Source: Terripilifer ovatus (GTDB lineage Bacteria > Pseudomonadota > Alphaproteobacteria > Rhizobiales > Beijerinckiaceae). Taken from it: DNA of 61,233 nucleotides. This document shows, piece after piece, positions 1 to 7,863 of the stretch. A model generated the notes under the pieces. It was given only the letters and a program-made list of their open reading frames with translations. It made no database searches and was not told the origin of the DNA. The translations under genes and the position numbers were made by a program. The DNA is taken from NCBI GenBank assembly GCA_029222685.1, contig JARHVB010000084.1, positions 1 through 61,233 of the forward strand. Direction: 5' to 3'. The number at the start of each line of letters is the position of its first letter. Position 1 is the stretch's first letter.

Positions 1-90
1 CACAGCCCCGGCAGCTAAACTTGCCCCAGACAGGCAGCAAAATAAGACCGCGTTCGTCTAAACAACAAGAAATCTCAAAGCTTCACAGGC

Positions 91-111
91 TCTCAGGATG
101 AGGGGCTTCTG
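91..111. repeat. Fragment of dispersed palindromic repeat (family A)
   Basis: The stretch CTCAGGATGAGGGGCTTCTG matches one arm of the repeat at 50916-51089 and 30058-30200 (core: CAGGATGAGGGCTTCTGG). Only one arm is recognisable. It lies just downstream of the minus-strand M15 peptidase gene. The remainder of 1-152 shows no gene or other signal. Confidence 0.5.
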
Positions 112-152
112 CTGGAATGACCGCAAGTTGAAAGATGATGTCAACGCTTGCG

Positions 153-893
153 CTACCGGTCGTATCGGATCGTCGCCAGAAACCGGCTGAAAATCCTTTC
201 GCCGTCTTCCCGCGACACGGCTGTCAACTGATTGACGATCCTCCTCGGCACCTGAAAGTGCTGATAGTCGTTCAACCTCCAGACACCGCCCCATTCGGTG
301 AAGCCGAATCTGCGAAAGATCGGCCGGATTCTCTCGGCCATCCCCGGCACCGCCCGTGTGCGATCGAGGAACGCCCGGCCGCTGGGCGGGCTGACCATGC
401 GTTGTCCGTTGACTATCTCGAACGCCGGGTTCTGAACAGGGTTCAGATCGATCGCTGCGCCGTAAGCATGCGTCGATGCTGACGCTGTTCCCGCAACGTT
501 TCTGTCGTTGAAACCCGACGTATTGTTTTGTGCGATCGATGCATCATCGTCGCCGTTGAACTCGTTCATCAATCTCACGCTTTCGATGGGAAAGCGCTGT
601 CTAAAAAGCTCAGCGAAAATATTCGACACCGGTTCCGCAAGGACATCCAGAACGCAGATGTGTCCCTCTCGCGCTGTTCCGGTAAAATCGACGTAAGAAA
701 CGCGGACGATGGCCAGCCGCTCGCAACCCACTGCAGGACTGGAGCTGAGAACATGGCGCCGCACCATGTCCGCGCACGCAGCAGAGGAAATCGCGCTGAT
801 TTTATTGCGTGGTGCGCCGTGCGCCAACCCGAACGCCAGGCAACTCGTCAACAATGTTGAGAACGCGAAGAAAATCGGGGTTCTACTTGTCAT
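153..893 (-). CDS. Exported M15-family (D-Ala-D-Ala carboxypeptidase-like) peptidase
   Basis: This is a 246-residue protein with an N-terminal hydrophobic signal segment (about residues 6-26), so it is probably periplasmic. The C-terminal half carries the M15 zinc-peptidase pattern: H142 and D149 in STHAYGAAIDLNP and H212 in DYQHFQ, with a WGG stretch before the last histidine, as in VanY/endolysin-type peptidases that cut peptide cross-links of peptidoglycan. The central region has two cysteines (C57, C80) that could form a disulfide. It is oriented away from its neighbours and ends near a dispersed repeat. The fold call is good from the motifs; whether it is a carboxypeptidase or an endopeptidase cannot be told. 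Confidence 0.8.
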   Translation of the reverse strand: MTSRTPIFFAFSTLLTSCLAFGLAHGAPRNKISAISSAACADMVRRHVLSSSPAVGCERLAIVRVSYVDFTGTAREGHICVLDVLAEPVSNIFAELFRQRFPIESVRLMNEFNGDDDASIAQNNTSGFNDRNVAGTASASTHAYGAAIDLNPVQNPAFEIVNGQRMVSPPSGRAFLDRTRAVPGMAERIRPIFRRFGFTEWGGVWRLNDYQHFQVPRRIVNQLTAVSREDGERIFSRFLATIRYDR

Positions 894-953
894 CGCCGGA
901 TTGGCCAGCCTGTTGAGGGGCGCGTCAGTCGGCCGATGCGCGTGCCGGTTTGC

Positions 954-1721
954 TTAGGGCGCGCCCTTTTCCACCACGCCGATGATCGGGCCCATCGGGC
1001 GCCACCGGTCGTGGCGGCCGATGGAGGGCGCGTAGAGCGAGGAGATCGATCCGTCGAGGAACAGCGCATCGCTGCATCCGAGTTTATCGCGGAACAGGGT
1101 GGCGAATTCGTAGAACGTCACCGGCTCGTTGGAGATCGCAAAGACGATGCGCCCGCCGGAACAGGCACCGACGCCGTTGCGCGTCTTCTTCGACGTGCCC
1201 TCTTCATTGATGCGCGGATGGATGCGTCCGCCGATCACCAGCATCGGTCCCGATTGCGTGGCGTAGCGCGTATCGCTGCGGCGCGTCGCGAACTTGTCGC
1301 TCTCGACCACGCCGGCGCTGTTCTTGGTGACATAGAAGACGCCGTTCGGCTTGAGGTGGAAATTGCCGGGTCCGTTGCGCGTGTTGAGCTTCATCTTCTC
1401 GACGCCGCCTTCGATGAAGAGCCCGACAGGCTGGTAGTCCGGATGATACATGCCGGCGTTCATGGCGAAGACCAGCTTCTCGCCCTGCCGCGCCAAAGAT
1501 TGCGAGACGGCATCGAAAGAGCCGAAGACCGCGCCGTCGGGATCATCGAGAAAGATGCGGATGTCGGATTTGCCGGCGGTGAACGTACAGACGGAATAGG
1601 GCGCGTTCTCCCAATTCGCGGGTTCGCATTGCGCTTGCGCCGGCGCCTGTATGATGCCGAACAGGATTGCCGCGAGAAGCAGCGCCCGGCAATGCAGGAT
1701 CCGGCAATGCAAGACCATCAT
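954..1721 (-). CDS. Exported phosphodiester glycosidase-like protein (DUF2233/NAGPA domain)
   Basis: The 255-residue product has a signal peptide ending near QAPAQAQ and a single NAGPA-like domain. Typical stretches are FAMNAGMYHPDYQPVGLFIE, NGVFYV, ATQSGPMLV and LFLDGSISSLY. The family includes the mammalian uncovering enzyme and bacterial exported proteins thought to hydrolyse sugar phosphodiesters; the substrate here is unknown. It lies 16 bp downstream of the histone-deacetylase-like gene on the same strand, so they probably share a transcript. GAGAGGA precedes the start. The first codons contain an internal 12-bp near-duplication (LHCRI/LHCRA). Confidence 0.85.
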   Translation of the reverse strand: MMVLHCRILHCRALLLAAILFGIIQAPAQAQCEPANWENAPYSVCTFTAGKSDIRIFLDDPDGAVFGSFDAVSQSLARQGEKLVFAMNAGMYHPDYQPVGLFIEGGVEKMKLNTRNGPGNFHLKPNGVFYVTKNSAGVVESDKFATRRSDTRYATQSGPMLVIGGRIHPRINEEGTSKKTRNGVGACSGGRIVFAISNEPVTFYEFATLFRDKLGCSDALFLDGSISSLYAPSIGRHDRWRPMGPIIGVVEKGAP

Positions 1722-1737
1722 TCTATATGTCCTCTCG

Positions 1738-2670
1738 TCAGATTCTTTCCATCAACGCGGACACATGCGCGGCGACTGATTTGCCCAGTGCATCGAGATT
1801 ATAACCGCCTTCGAGCACCGACACGAGACGCCCGCTGCAGCGTTTTTCCGCGACGGAAAGTAGTTCGCGCGTGGCCCAGGCGAAATCCGCCTCGACCAGG
1901 CCGAGCTGCGCGAGCGGATCCTTACGATGGGCGTCGAAGCCGGCGGAGACGATGATCAGATCGGGCGCGAACTCGTCGAGCCGTTTGAGGACGACGCTGG
2001 TCATGGCGTCGCGAAACTGTTCGCCGCCGTCGCCCGCCCGCAGCGGCGCGTTGACGATGGTGCCTTTCGCGCCGGTTTCGCCTTTCGCGCCGGTGCCCGG
2101 ATAGAGCGGCATCTGGTGGGTCGAGGCATACATGACGCTGCCGTCGTTCCAGAAAATGTCCTGTGATCCATTACCGTGATGGACGTCGAAATCGACGATC
2201 GCCACCCGCTCGGCGCCATACACGGCCTGGGCGTGGCGTGCCGCGATCGCCGCATTGTTGAAGAAGCAGAAGCCCATGGCGGTCGCAGTCTCGGCGTGAT
2301 GGCCGGGCGGCCGCATGGCGACGAAAGCATTGGCGGCCTGCCGGCTCATCACCGCGTCGACGGCCTGGCAGGCCGCGCCGACCGCATGCATGCAGGCTTC
2401 CCACGTGCCGGGGCTCATGGCGGTGTCGCCGTCCAGCTGGACGATGCCGTCGTGCGGCGCGGCCTCTTCGAGCGCGCGGAAATAGGCCTCCGGATGGACG
2501 CGGAAAATCTGCTCTGCCGCGCCGCGGGCCGCCTGCTCGCGCAGCAGCATCTGGAACGGCTCGGCGCCAAGCGTCTCTTCGATGGCGCGCAGCCGTTGCG
2601 GCTGCTCGGGATGGCCGTAGCCCATGTCGTGGCCGAGGCCGGCGGGATGGGTGATGTAGAGCGTCGTCAA
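1738..2670 (-). CDS. Class II histone deacetylase-like amidohydrolase
   Basis: This is a 310-residue arginase-fold zinc deacetylase of the acetoin-utilisation / acetylpolyamine / HDAC family. From the chosen start, tandem catalytic histidines lie in RPPGHHAE (H124, H125), zinc ligands D162 and H164 in DFDVHHGNG and D247 in SAGFDAH, and the transition-state tyrosine in LEGGYNL (Y290). The frame stays open far upstream, over the L,D-transpeptidase gene, but homology begins at TTLYITHPAG, so I place the start at the TTG at 2668-2670; the ribosome site there is weak. In bacteria such enzymes deacetylate small amines or proteins. It probably shares a transcript with the downstream DUF2233 gene. 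Confidence 0.88.
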   Translation of the reverse strand: MTTLYITHPAGLGHDMGYGHPEQPQRLRAIEETLGAEPFQMLLREQAARGAAEQIFRVHPEAYFRALEEAAPHDGIVQLDGDTAMSPGTWEACMHAVGAACQAVDAVMSRQAANAFVAMRPPGHHAETATAMGFCFFNNAAIAARHAQAVYGAERVAIVDFDVHHGNGSQDIFWNDGSVMYASTHQMPLYPGTGAKGETGAKGTIVNAPLRAGDGGEQFRDAMTSVVLKRLDEFAPDLIIVSAGFDAHRKDPLAQLGLVEADFAWATRELLSVAEKRCSGRLVSVLEGGYNLDALGKSVAAHVSALMERI

Positions 2671-2829
2671 TGCGGAAACCCAGATAGCGCGTGATGGCAG
2701 GGAGCAGGACGACTGTGTCTTTTCTGCAACGTCATAGTTAGATTTCCACTTATACCTCACCTTGCGGCAATCATATGGTAAGAAAATCCCTAATAATCTT
2801 GGGCTTACGGACGAATCGGGGCTAATTTC

Positions 2830-3435
2830 ATGAGATTCAAGGGGATGGCGATCGCGCTTCTCGGCGCGGTATTGCTTGCGGGCTGCAATTACAAAACTCT
2901 CCCCGATCCGGCTCTGTCGGCAAAAGACGCTGAATGGATGGCGCTGGTGCCGGCATTCGACGTCGGCCTTGAACATCAGCGCTACGAAGTCGACGATCCG
3001 ACCGGCGAAGCCCCGGGCACGATCATCGTCGATACCAAGGCGAACTTTCTCTATTTCGTGCTGCCGAACCGCAAGGCCATCCGCTACGGCGTCGCCACCG
3101 GCGCCGAGGCCTATGGCTGGACCGGCACCGCCACCGTCAAGCGCAAGGCTGAATGGCCGCGCTGGATGCCGCCGGCCGACATGCTGGCCCGCTGGCCGCA
3201 TCTCAAGCCGACCGCCGCCGCCGGTGGTCTCAACGGCGGGCCGGACAATCCGCTCGGCGCCCGTGCGCTCTATCTCTACGAGGGCGGCAAGGACACGCTC
3301 TACCGTATTCACGGCACCAACGAGCCGGACAAGATCGGCCACAGCGTTTCGTCGGGCTGCATTCGCATGCGCAACATCGACATTGTCGATCTCTACAACC
3401 GCACGCCGATGAACACGAAGGTGATCGTCCGCTGA
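2830..3435 (+). CDS. L,D-transpeptidase, lipoprotein (YkuD / ErfK-YbiS family)
   Basis: The 201-residue product begins with a lipoprotein signal whose lipobox is LLAGC (C19), so it should be lipid-anchored in the periplasm. The YkuD catalytic region is at the C-terminus: YRIHGTNEP followed by SVSSGCIRMRN with the nucleophile at C177. Such enzymes form 3-3 cross-links in peptidoglycan or attach proteins to it; alphaproteobacteria usually carry many copies. A GGGG stretch lies ahead of the ATG. The gene stands alone on the plus strand and ends at a strong terminator hairpin shared with the convergent phosphoesterase gene. Confidence 0.9.
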   Translation: MRFKGMAIALLGAVLLAGCNYKTLPDPALSAKDAEWMALVPAFDVGLEHQRYEVDDPTGEAPGTIIVDTKANFLYFVLPNRKAIRYGVATGAEAYGWTGTATVKRKAEWPRWMPPADMLARWPHLKPTAAAGGLNGGPDNPLGARALYLYEGGKDTLYRIHGTNEPDKIGHSVSSGCIRMRNIDIVDLYNRTPMNTKVIVR

Positions 3436-3461
3436 ATTCCCGCCCATGACTTGATTAAAAG

Positions 3462-3486
3462 CGGCCGGGGAAACCCGGCCGTTTTT
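3462..3486 (+). terminator. Bidirectional intrinsic terminator
   Basis: CGGCCGGG (3462-3469), a GAAA loop and CCCGGCCG (3474-3481) are followed by TTTTT. An A-run upstream gives a T-run on the other strand, so it can serve both the L,D-transpeptidase gene and the convergent phosphoesterase gene. Confidence 0.85.
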
Positions 3487-3491
3487 GGTTT

Positions 3492-4409
3492 CTATGCGAC
3501 CAGCATCGGCCCGCCGAGTTCGACGGTGACGATTTCCGGCGGCCGGAACAGGCGCACCGGCATCATCGATGTGCCAAGGCCGGCGGAGACGATCATGTGC
3601 CGGCCGTCATCCTCGAAATGCCCGTAGGTCTGTGACCATTTCACCCGGTCGCTCATCCAGGCGCGGCTGAAATCCGGCAGCCTGACCTGGCCGCCATGGG
3701 TGTGGCCGCTCAGGGTCAGGGAAACCTGCGCCGGCGCTTTGGGAAAAATATACGGTTCGTGCGCCAGCAGGATCACCGGTGCAGGATCGCTCACCTGCGC
3801 CAGGCAGCCGGGCAGATCGTCGAAGCCCGCGCCGCCACGCGCCGCTTTCGAATGCATCAACTGGTCGGCAAGGCCGACCAGCCAGAAGGCCTGTCCGTCC
3901 TTGTCGACGCGCAGGGTGTCGTTTTCCAGCAACCTGACGCCGGCATTGCGCAGCGCGCGCCGCACCGGCTCGCCGTCTTCCGCCGGCATATCAGGCAGGG
4001 CGCCGTGCATGAGATCGTGATTGCCCATCACGCCGTAGACGCCGAGCGGCGCCCGCAGTACGCCGAGCGCGGCGCCCCAGGCCTGCGGCATCACCGGGCC
4101 CGAAACGATCATATGGCCGCCGACGTAATCGCCGAGCAGGACGACCACGTCCGGTTTCAGGGCATTCACATGCAGGCAGATCGAGCGCACCCGGTGGGCG
4201 GACATCCACGGTTCGCACGCATGAATGTCGGCGATCACGGCAATCCTGAGCCGCAGGCCGGCGGGCCAGTGCCGCGGCGTCAGCCGATAAGAGGTAAGCT
4301 CGAGGAGGAAACCGGGTTCGATACCGAATGCATAGCCGCCGGTGGCGACGACCCCCGCGCTGCCGCCGGCTGCGGCGCGCAGGAAGCCACGTCGTGTAAT
4401 GAGCGCCAT
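3492..4409 (-). CDS. Tat-exported calcineurin-like metallophosphoesterase
   Basis: This 305-residue protein starts with a twin-arginine signal (TRRGFLRAA, R6-R7, then a small hydrophobic alanine/glycine stretch). All metallophosphoesterase blocks follow in order: IADIHACEP, GDYVGGH, GNHDLMHG, LLAHEP and LSGHTHGGQVRLP, so the two-metal site is intact. It resembles the YkuE/YaeI group, which acts on lipid-linked or nucleotide-lipid phosphoesters at the membrane; the substrate here is unknown. It is followed by the shared terminator at 3462-3486. Confidence 0.9.
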   Translation of the reverse strand: MALITRRGFLRAAAGGSAGVVATGGYAFGIEPGFLLELTSYRLTPRHWPAGLRLRIAVIADIHACEPWMSAHRVRSICLHVNALKPDVVVLLGDYVGGHMIVSGPVMPQAWGAALGVLRAPLGVYGVMGNHDLMHGALPDMPAEDGEPVRRALRNAGVRLLENDTLRVDKDGQAFWLVGLADQLMHSKAARGGAGFDDLPGCLAQVSDPAPVILLAHEPYIFPKAPAQVSLTLSGHTHGGQVRLPDFSRAWMSDRVKWSQTYGHFEDDGRHMIVSAGLGTSMMPVRLFRPPEIVTVELGGPMLVA

Positions 4410-4471
4410 GAACGTCCTGTCAGCTCGAAGCGATCGAACGCCAACACTCTAACGTTCCGCGTCGGGTTGTA

Positions 4472-4684
4472 TCAGGCCGCCCGGTCGTCTTCACGCAAAA
4501 AGGCGGGCACGTCTTTCACGCGTGGACGAACGCCGCCCGGCTGCAGGATTTCCTGCTTGTCGGAGCGGATCTTCAGGGCTGCGGCGACGGCCGAAAGGCC
4601 GATTTCGCGGTAGAGCTGGGTCAGAAGGTCGCGGGCATCCTGGGAGGCCGGCGGCGTCTGCGGTTTGCTGTTATCGGTCGACAT
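4472..4684 (-). CDS. Small hypothetical cytoplasmic protein (70 aa)
   Basis: From the ATG at 4684 the product is 70 residues: a polar N-terminus, a predicted helical middle (ARDLLTQLYREIGLSAVAAA) and a PxVxDVPAFLRED tail, with no signal peptide or membrane segment. Codon use resembles the neighbouring genes, and GAGAG lies upstream. It is followed by the phosphoesterase gene on the same strand. I do not recognise the family. It looks like one of the small conserved proteins of Hyphomicrobiales, so expression is likely but function is unknown. A start at 4699 would add five residues. Confidence 0.6.
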   Translation of the reverse strand: MSTDNSKPQTPPASQDARDLLTQLYREIGLSAVAAALKIRSDKQEILQPGGVRPRVKDVPAFLREDDRAA

Positions 4685-5017
4685 GGCGGGAACTCTCACT
4701 CTGATACAATAGCGTTTTCCAATCCTCTGGATTGGAAAGACGCGTCTGAACTCTTAAATGAGCGCATTTTCTTCACGCGAACCGGTATCCACTTCGCTTG
4801 AAAATGCGCTTGTGTGCCTGACGGGAACAGCACACCATTTAAGATTGTTGGATGCCGGTTAAGGCTCCCTTAAGAGTGCTAGCCTGAATCGCCTTCGGTG
4901 GCTGTGCGCGACGGCACGCCCGATGACATCGGGCCGCCGGTGCCTGTCTGCTCCTTAAAAAGAAAAGCATTTTCGCCGCCGTAAACAGTCATCCACAGGG
5001 CGCGAAAATCCTGTGTG
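4685..5017. other. 333-bp intergenic region with a palindromic element
   Basis: No convincing gene is present. It holds the 48-bp palindromic element at 4762-4809 and a second weaker hairpin around 4915-4945 (CCCGATGACATCGGG core) near the 3' end of the extensin-family gene, which may act as that gene's terminator. The promoter of the small gene ending at 4472 should also lie here. Confidence 0.6.
4762..4809. repeat. Palindromic element of the dispersed rhizobial type (family E)
   Basis: Arms GCGCATTTTC (4762-4771) and GAAAATGCGC (4800-4809) flank a conserved-looking centre, CACGCGAACCGGTATCCAC. This kind of sequence occurs many times in Bradyrhizobium-like intergenic regions, as far as I recall. 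A related AAGTGGAGGCCGGTTTTCC stretch occurs in this window at about 7780-7800. Confidence 0.65.
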
Positions 5018-5824
5018 TTAGGGCATCTGCCAGCGGCAGTAATGCGATCCGGGCCGTCGCGGCGCGAGGTCGATGTGCATGTGGTCTTCGTGATAGCTGT
5101 CCGAGCCCGGTCCGAGCACGGTGGCGAAGGTTTTGCAGGCGGAGGCGAACAGCGCTTCCGGGACGGGAGATGCCTTGTCGCCGACCAGGGCGTGAGCACC
5201 CCCGCTGAACTTGACGCCGCGGATATCGAGGGCGTTGCCCTTGGCGTGTTCGCTGAGCTTGGCGCCGGCGACCCGGTTGCGCGGCCGGCACTCGTAGGAC
5301 GATCCGGTGACGATGGTCTCAATCTTCCGGCTGTCCGTCTCGAGGATTGTCGAAAAGTCGCCGGCGGCCCAGGTGGCGAATTCCTTCGCCAAAGCGCAGC
5401 GCATGACGCCGGAGGCGGCGACGGAGATCTTTCTGCCGTCGGGGCGGATGATGGCCGAAATCGTCACCGGTTCATCGATGCCGCATCCGGGCCTGGGGGG
5501 TGGTGCGACCGCGCGTCTGGCCTCGACCTGCCCGGACGTCAGGAATCCGCTGCAGGCTGACGAGATCGTCGGTGTGACAACCTCCTGGGATTCAGGCGCG
5601 GGGGCGGCTTCTTTGGGAGGCCTCCTGGATGGCTCGCCGGCCGGCTCATTGATCTGATCCTCGGCGTGGTATTTGCCCTGTTCTTCGGGAGGGTCGATGC
5701 CCGCAGGGCGCGCCGGTGGCAGAGGAGGATTGAGAGGGCTGGCCGCCTGGGCAGGCAGCGCCACTGCCCCTAAAACGAAAACCCCGAAGATGGCGATGCG
5801 TGATCCGGGCAAACCTGTTGTCAC
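5018..5824 (-). CDS. Extensin-family exported protein
   Basis: This 268-residue protein has a signal peptide (to about VALPAQA) and a proline-rich spacer (about residues 28-85). The rest is the Extensin_2-type domain with its typical cysteines and motifs: GCGIDEPV, MRCALAKEFATWA, SSYECRPRN, LSEHAKGNALDI and SYHEDHMHIDLAPR. The H...D and HxH pattern resembles the zinc-peptidase hedgehog/D-Ala-D-Ala fold, so a peptidoglycan-related role is plausible but unproven. Its start overlaps the last four bases of the MarR gene (ATGA), so the two are translationally coupled. Confidence 0.85.
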   Translation of the reverse strand: MTTGLPGSRIAIFGVFVLGAVALPAQAASPLNPPLPPARPAGIDPPEEQGKYHAEDQINEPAGEPSRRPPKEAAPAPESQEVVTPTISSACSGFLTSGQVEARRAVAPPPRPGCGIDEPVTISAIIRPDGRKISVAASGVMRCALAKEFATWAAGDFSTILETDSRKIETIVTGSSYECRPRNRVAGAKLSEHAKGNALDIRGVKFSGGAHALVGDKASPVPEALFASACKTFATVLGPGSDSYHEDHMHIDLAPRRPGSHYCRWQMP

Positions 5825-6360
5825 ACCGCTCGAATGCGTGCGGCGCTGCTTCGCCGCGGCGGCATGGCAGACTTGCCTGAGGGCACAGGCGCGGGAGGCG
5901 CTTCCTGGCCACCGGTCGCGTCCCGCACCAGATCGCGCACCTCAATCAGCAGCTTTTCGAAGTCAGCCAGATGAGCCGGCGGGAGTTTGGCGATGGATTC
6001 CTGCACGAACCGCCTTTGCAACGCGATCCCGTCCATCGCCATTTTGCGCCCCGCCGGCGTCAGGAAGATCGCGTGCGAGCGCCGGTCGCCGGGAATGCCG
6101 CGGCGTTCCACCAGGGCGGCAGCGGCAAGCCGATCGATCAGGCCGGAGATATTGCCCTTGGTCACATACAGCCGCCGCGCCAGTTCCTGCTGGCTCATGC
6201 CTTCCTGTTCGGTCAGGGTCGTCAGCACGTCGCATTGGGGCACGGACAGGCCGATCCCGCGCAGCCGGTCAGCGATCACGCCGTTCATCCGCGTGTTCAA
6301 CCGCAACAGGCGGAACCAAACTCTTTCGGCATCCAGAATTTCGCTCATGCCCTGTTCCAT
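5821..6360 (-). CDS. MarR-family transcriptional regulator
   Basis: The winged-helix core is clear: LSVPQCDVLTTL, then SQQELARRLYVTKGNISGL as recognition-helix region, LVERRGIPGDRRSHAIFLT as the wing, and a C-terminal dimerisation helix. An extra alanine/proline-rich tail of about 35 residues follows. Three starts are possible: TTG at 6390, ATG at 6360 (chosen, with GCGAGAA upstream, 179 aa) and ATG at 6348. It overlaps the extensin-family gene by four bases, and an MFS exporter lies 167 bp upstream on the same strand; MarR proteins often repress such exporters. The ligand is unknown. Confidence 0.85.
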   Translation of the reverse strand: MEQGMSEILDAERVWFRLLRLNTRMNGVIADRLRGIGLSVPQCDVLTTLTEQEGMSQQELARRLYVTKGNISGLIDRLAAAALVERRGIPGDRRSHAIFLTPAGRKMAMDGIALQRRFVQESIAKLPPAHLADFEKLLIEVRDLVRDATGGQEAPPAPVPSGKSAMPPRRSSAARIRAV

Positions 6361-6527
6361 TTCTCGCAGGTCAGGATCGATAGGAACCAATTAGCAGCAA
6401 TTTTGCGGCCATGCGGTTAGATTTATTGCATCGCATCGAAACGGCAATCCCATGCGAACGCGCCATAACGCAACCAAGACAGCGGTTCCAGCCGGAAAAG
6501 ACAAGCATATCAGTTGGTTCGCTCCGC

Positions 6528-7745
6528 TCACGCCAGTTTGTCGCGATCGCGCAGCGCCGGAAACAGCCGCATCCACGAAAGCGTGATGCCGATCGCCCCG
6601 ACGCCGCCGACCAGCACCGCCGGAACCGGTCCCATCAAGCTGGCGAGCACCCCTGATTCGAATTCGCCGAGCTCGTTCGACGCGCCGATGAACATGCTGT
6701 TGACCGCCGAAACCCGGCCGCGCATGTCGTCGGGCGTCTCGAGCTGAACCAGGGTCGAGCGGACATAGACGCTGACCATGTCGGCTGCGCCCAACAGCAC
6801 TAGGCAGGGCAGGGCGAAATGGATGCTTGGCGACAGGCCGAAGCCGATCGTCGCGATTCCATAAACCGCCACCGCCTGGAACATCCGCATGCCGACCCGT
6901 TTGTTGAGCGGAAACCGCGCCAGCAGCAGCGCTGTCACCACCGCGCCCAGCGACGGTGCGCTGCGCAGCAGGCCGAGGCCTTCCGGGCCGGTGTCGAAAA
7001 TATCCTTGGCGAACATCGGCAGCAGCGCCGTCGCGCCGCCGAGCAGGACGGCGAACATGTCGAGCGAGATCAGCCCCAGCAAAGTTTTATTGAAGCGAAT
7101 GAATTTGAGCCCTGCCGTCAGATATTCCCAGGTAATCTGGGATTTTTCCGCTGCCGGCGGCCGCGGCTTGAGCATGTAGATCAGCACGACGCAGCTCAGC
7201 GAAAGCACCGTCGTCGCCAGAAACACGAAGGGAGCGCCGAACATATAGGCCACACCGCCGACGGCCGGGCCGATGATCGTTGCGACCTGATAGGCCGAGG
7301 CGTTGACGGCAATCGCATTGGCGAAATTTTCCTTCGGCACCAGGCTTGGCACGATGGCTGCCGAGGCCGGGCTGGAAAAGGCCCTTGCCGTGCCGATGAG
7401 AAAGATGAGGGCATAGATGATGGGCGGCGACACCGAATGGGTGGTGACCGTCAGATAAAGGCCGAACGAAGCCGTCGAGGCGACGCAATAGCACGTCATC
7501 AGCACGCGGCGGCGGTCGTAGTGATCGGCCGCGTGCCCTGCGATCAGCAGGAACAGGATATTCGGCGTGAAAATCGCCAGTCCGATCAGGCCCAGCGCAA
7601 TCGGACTGCCGGTGATGTCATAGACCAGCCACGCCACCGCGACATCGATCATCCGGGTCGCGAGCGCGGAAAGAAAACGGGAAATGAAATAACAGGTGAA
7701 TTCGCGCGAACGAAACGGCTCAAGCCCCTTGATCGGTAAACCCAT
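6528..7745 (-). CDS. MFS transporter, DHA3/EntS-like
   Basis: The 405-residue integral membrane protein has about 12 hydrophobic segments and the MFS_3 pattern: SREFTCYFISRFLSALATRM at the N-terminus, DHYDRRRVLM in the first cytoplasmic loop and MRGRVSAVNSMFIGASNELGE before the last helices. Relatives export siderophores, macrolides or other small molecules. It lies upstream of the MarR gene on the same strand, which suggests linked control. The substrate cannot be read from sequence. Confidence 0.88.
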   Translation of the reverse strand: MGLPIKGLEPFRSREFTCYFISRFLSALATRMIDVAVAWLVYDITGSPIALGLIGLAIFTPNILFLLIAGHAADHYDRRRVLMTCYCVASTASFGLYLTVTTHSVSPPIIYALIFLIGTARAFSSPASAAIVPSLVPKENFANAIAVNASAYQVATIIGPAVGGVAYMFGAPFVFLATTVLSLSCVVLIYMLKPRPPAAEKSQITWEYLTAGLKFIRFNKTLLGLISLDMFAVLLGGATALLPMFAKDIFDTGPEGLGLLRSAPSLGAVVTALLLARFPLNKRVGMRMFQAVAVYGIATIGFGLSPSIHFALPCLVLLGAADMVSVYVRSTLVQLETPDDMRGRVSAVNSMFIGASNELGEFESGVLASLMGPVPAVLVGGVGAIGITLSWMRLFPALRDRDKLA

Positions 7746-7827
7746 CTGTTCGCGTCAGCTTCCTGGAGCCTGATCCGGAAAAGTGGAGGCCGGTTTTCCA
7801 ATGGATCATGCCCGAACAAAAAGAAGA

Positions 7828-7863
7828 GATCATGATGCGATTCCGTACAATCGCATCATGATC
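7828..7863 (-). terminator. Terminator-like perfect inverted repeat at the stop of the TctC-type gene
   Basis: Arms GATCATGATGCGATT (7828-7842) and AATCGCATCATGATC (7849-7863) are perfectly complementary over 15 bp with a 6-nt loop. On the minus strand the stem is followed by TCTTCTTTTTG, a T-rich run. The stop codon of the upstream binding protein gene (7863-7865) touches the first arm. The flanking 7760-7826 resembles a dispersed Hyphomicrobiales repeat, so this may be a repeat recruited as terminator. Confidence 0.7.

Noticed and set aside
2671..3447. Upstream extension of the histone deacetylase frame over the L,D-transpeptidase gene
   Set aside because: The extension has no homology and overlaps a convincing gene on the other strand; family homology begins at TTLYITHPAG after a TTG.
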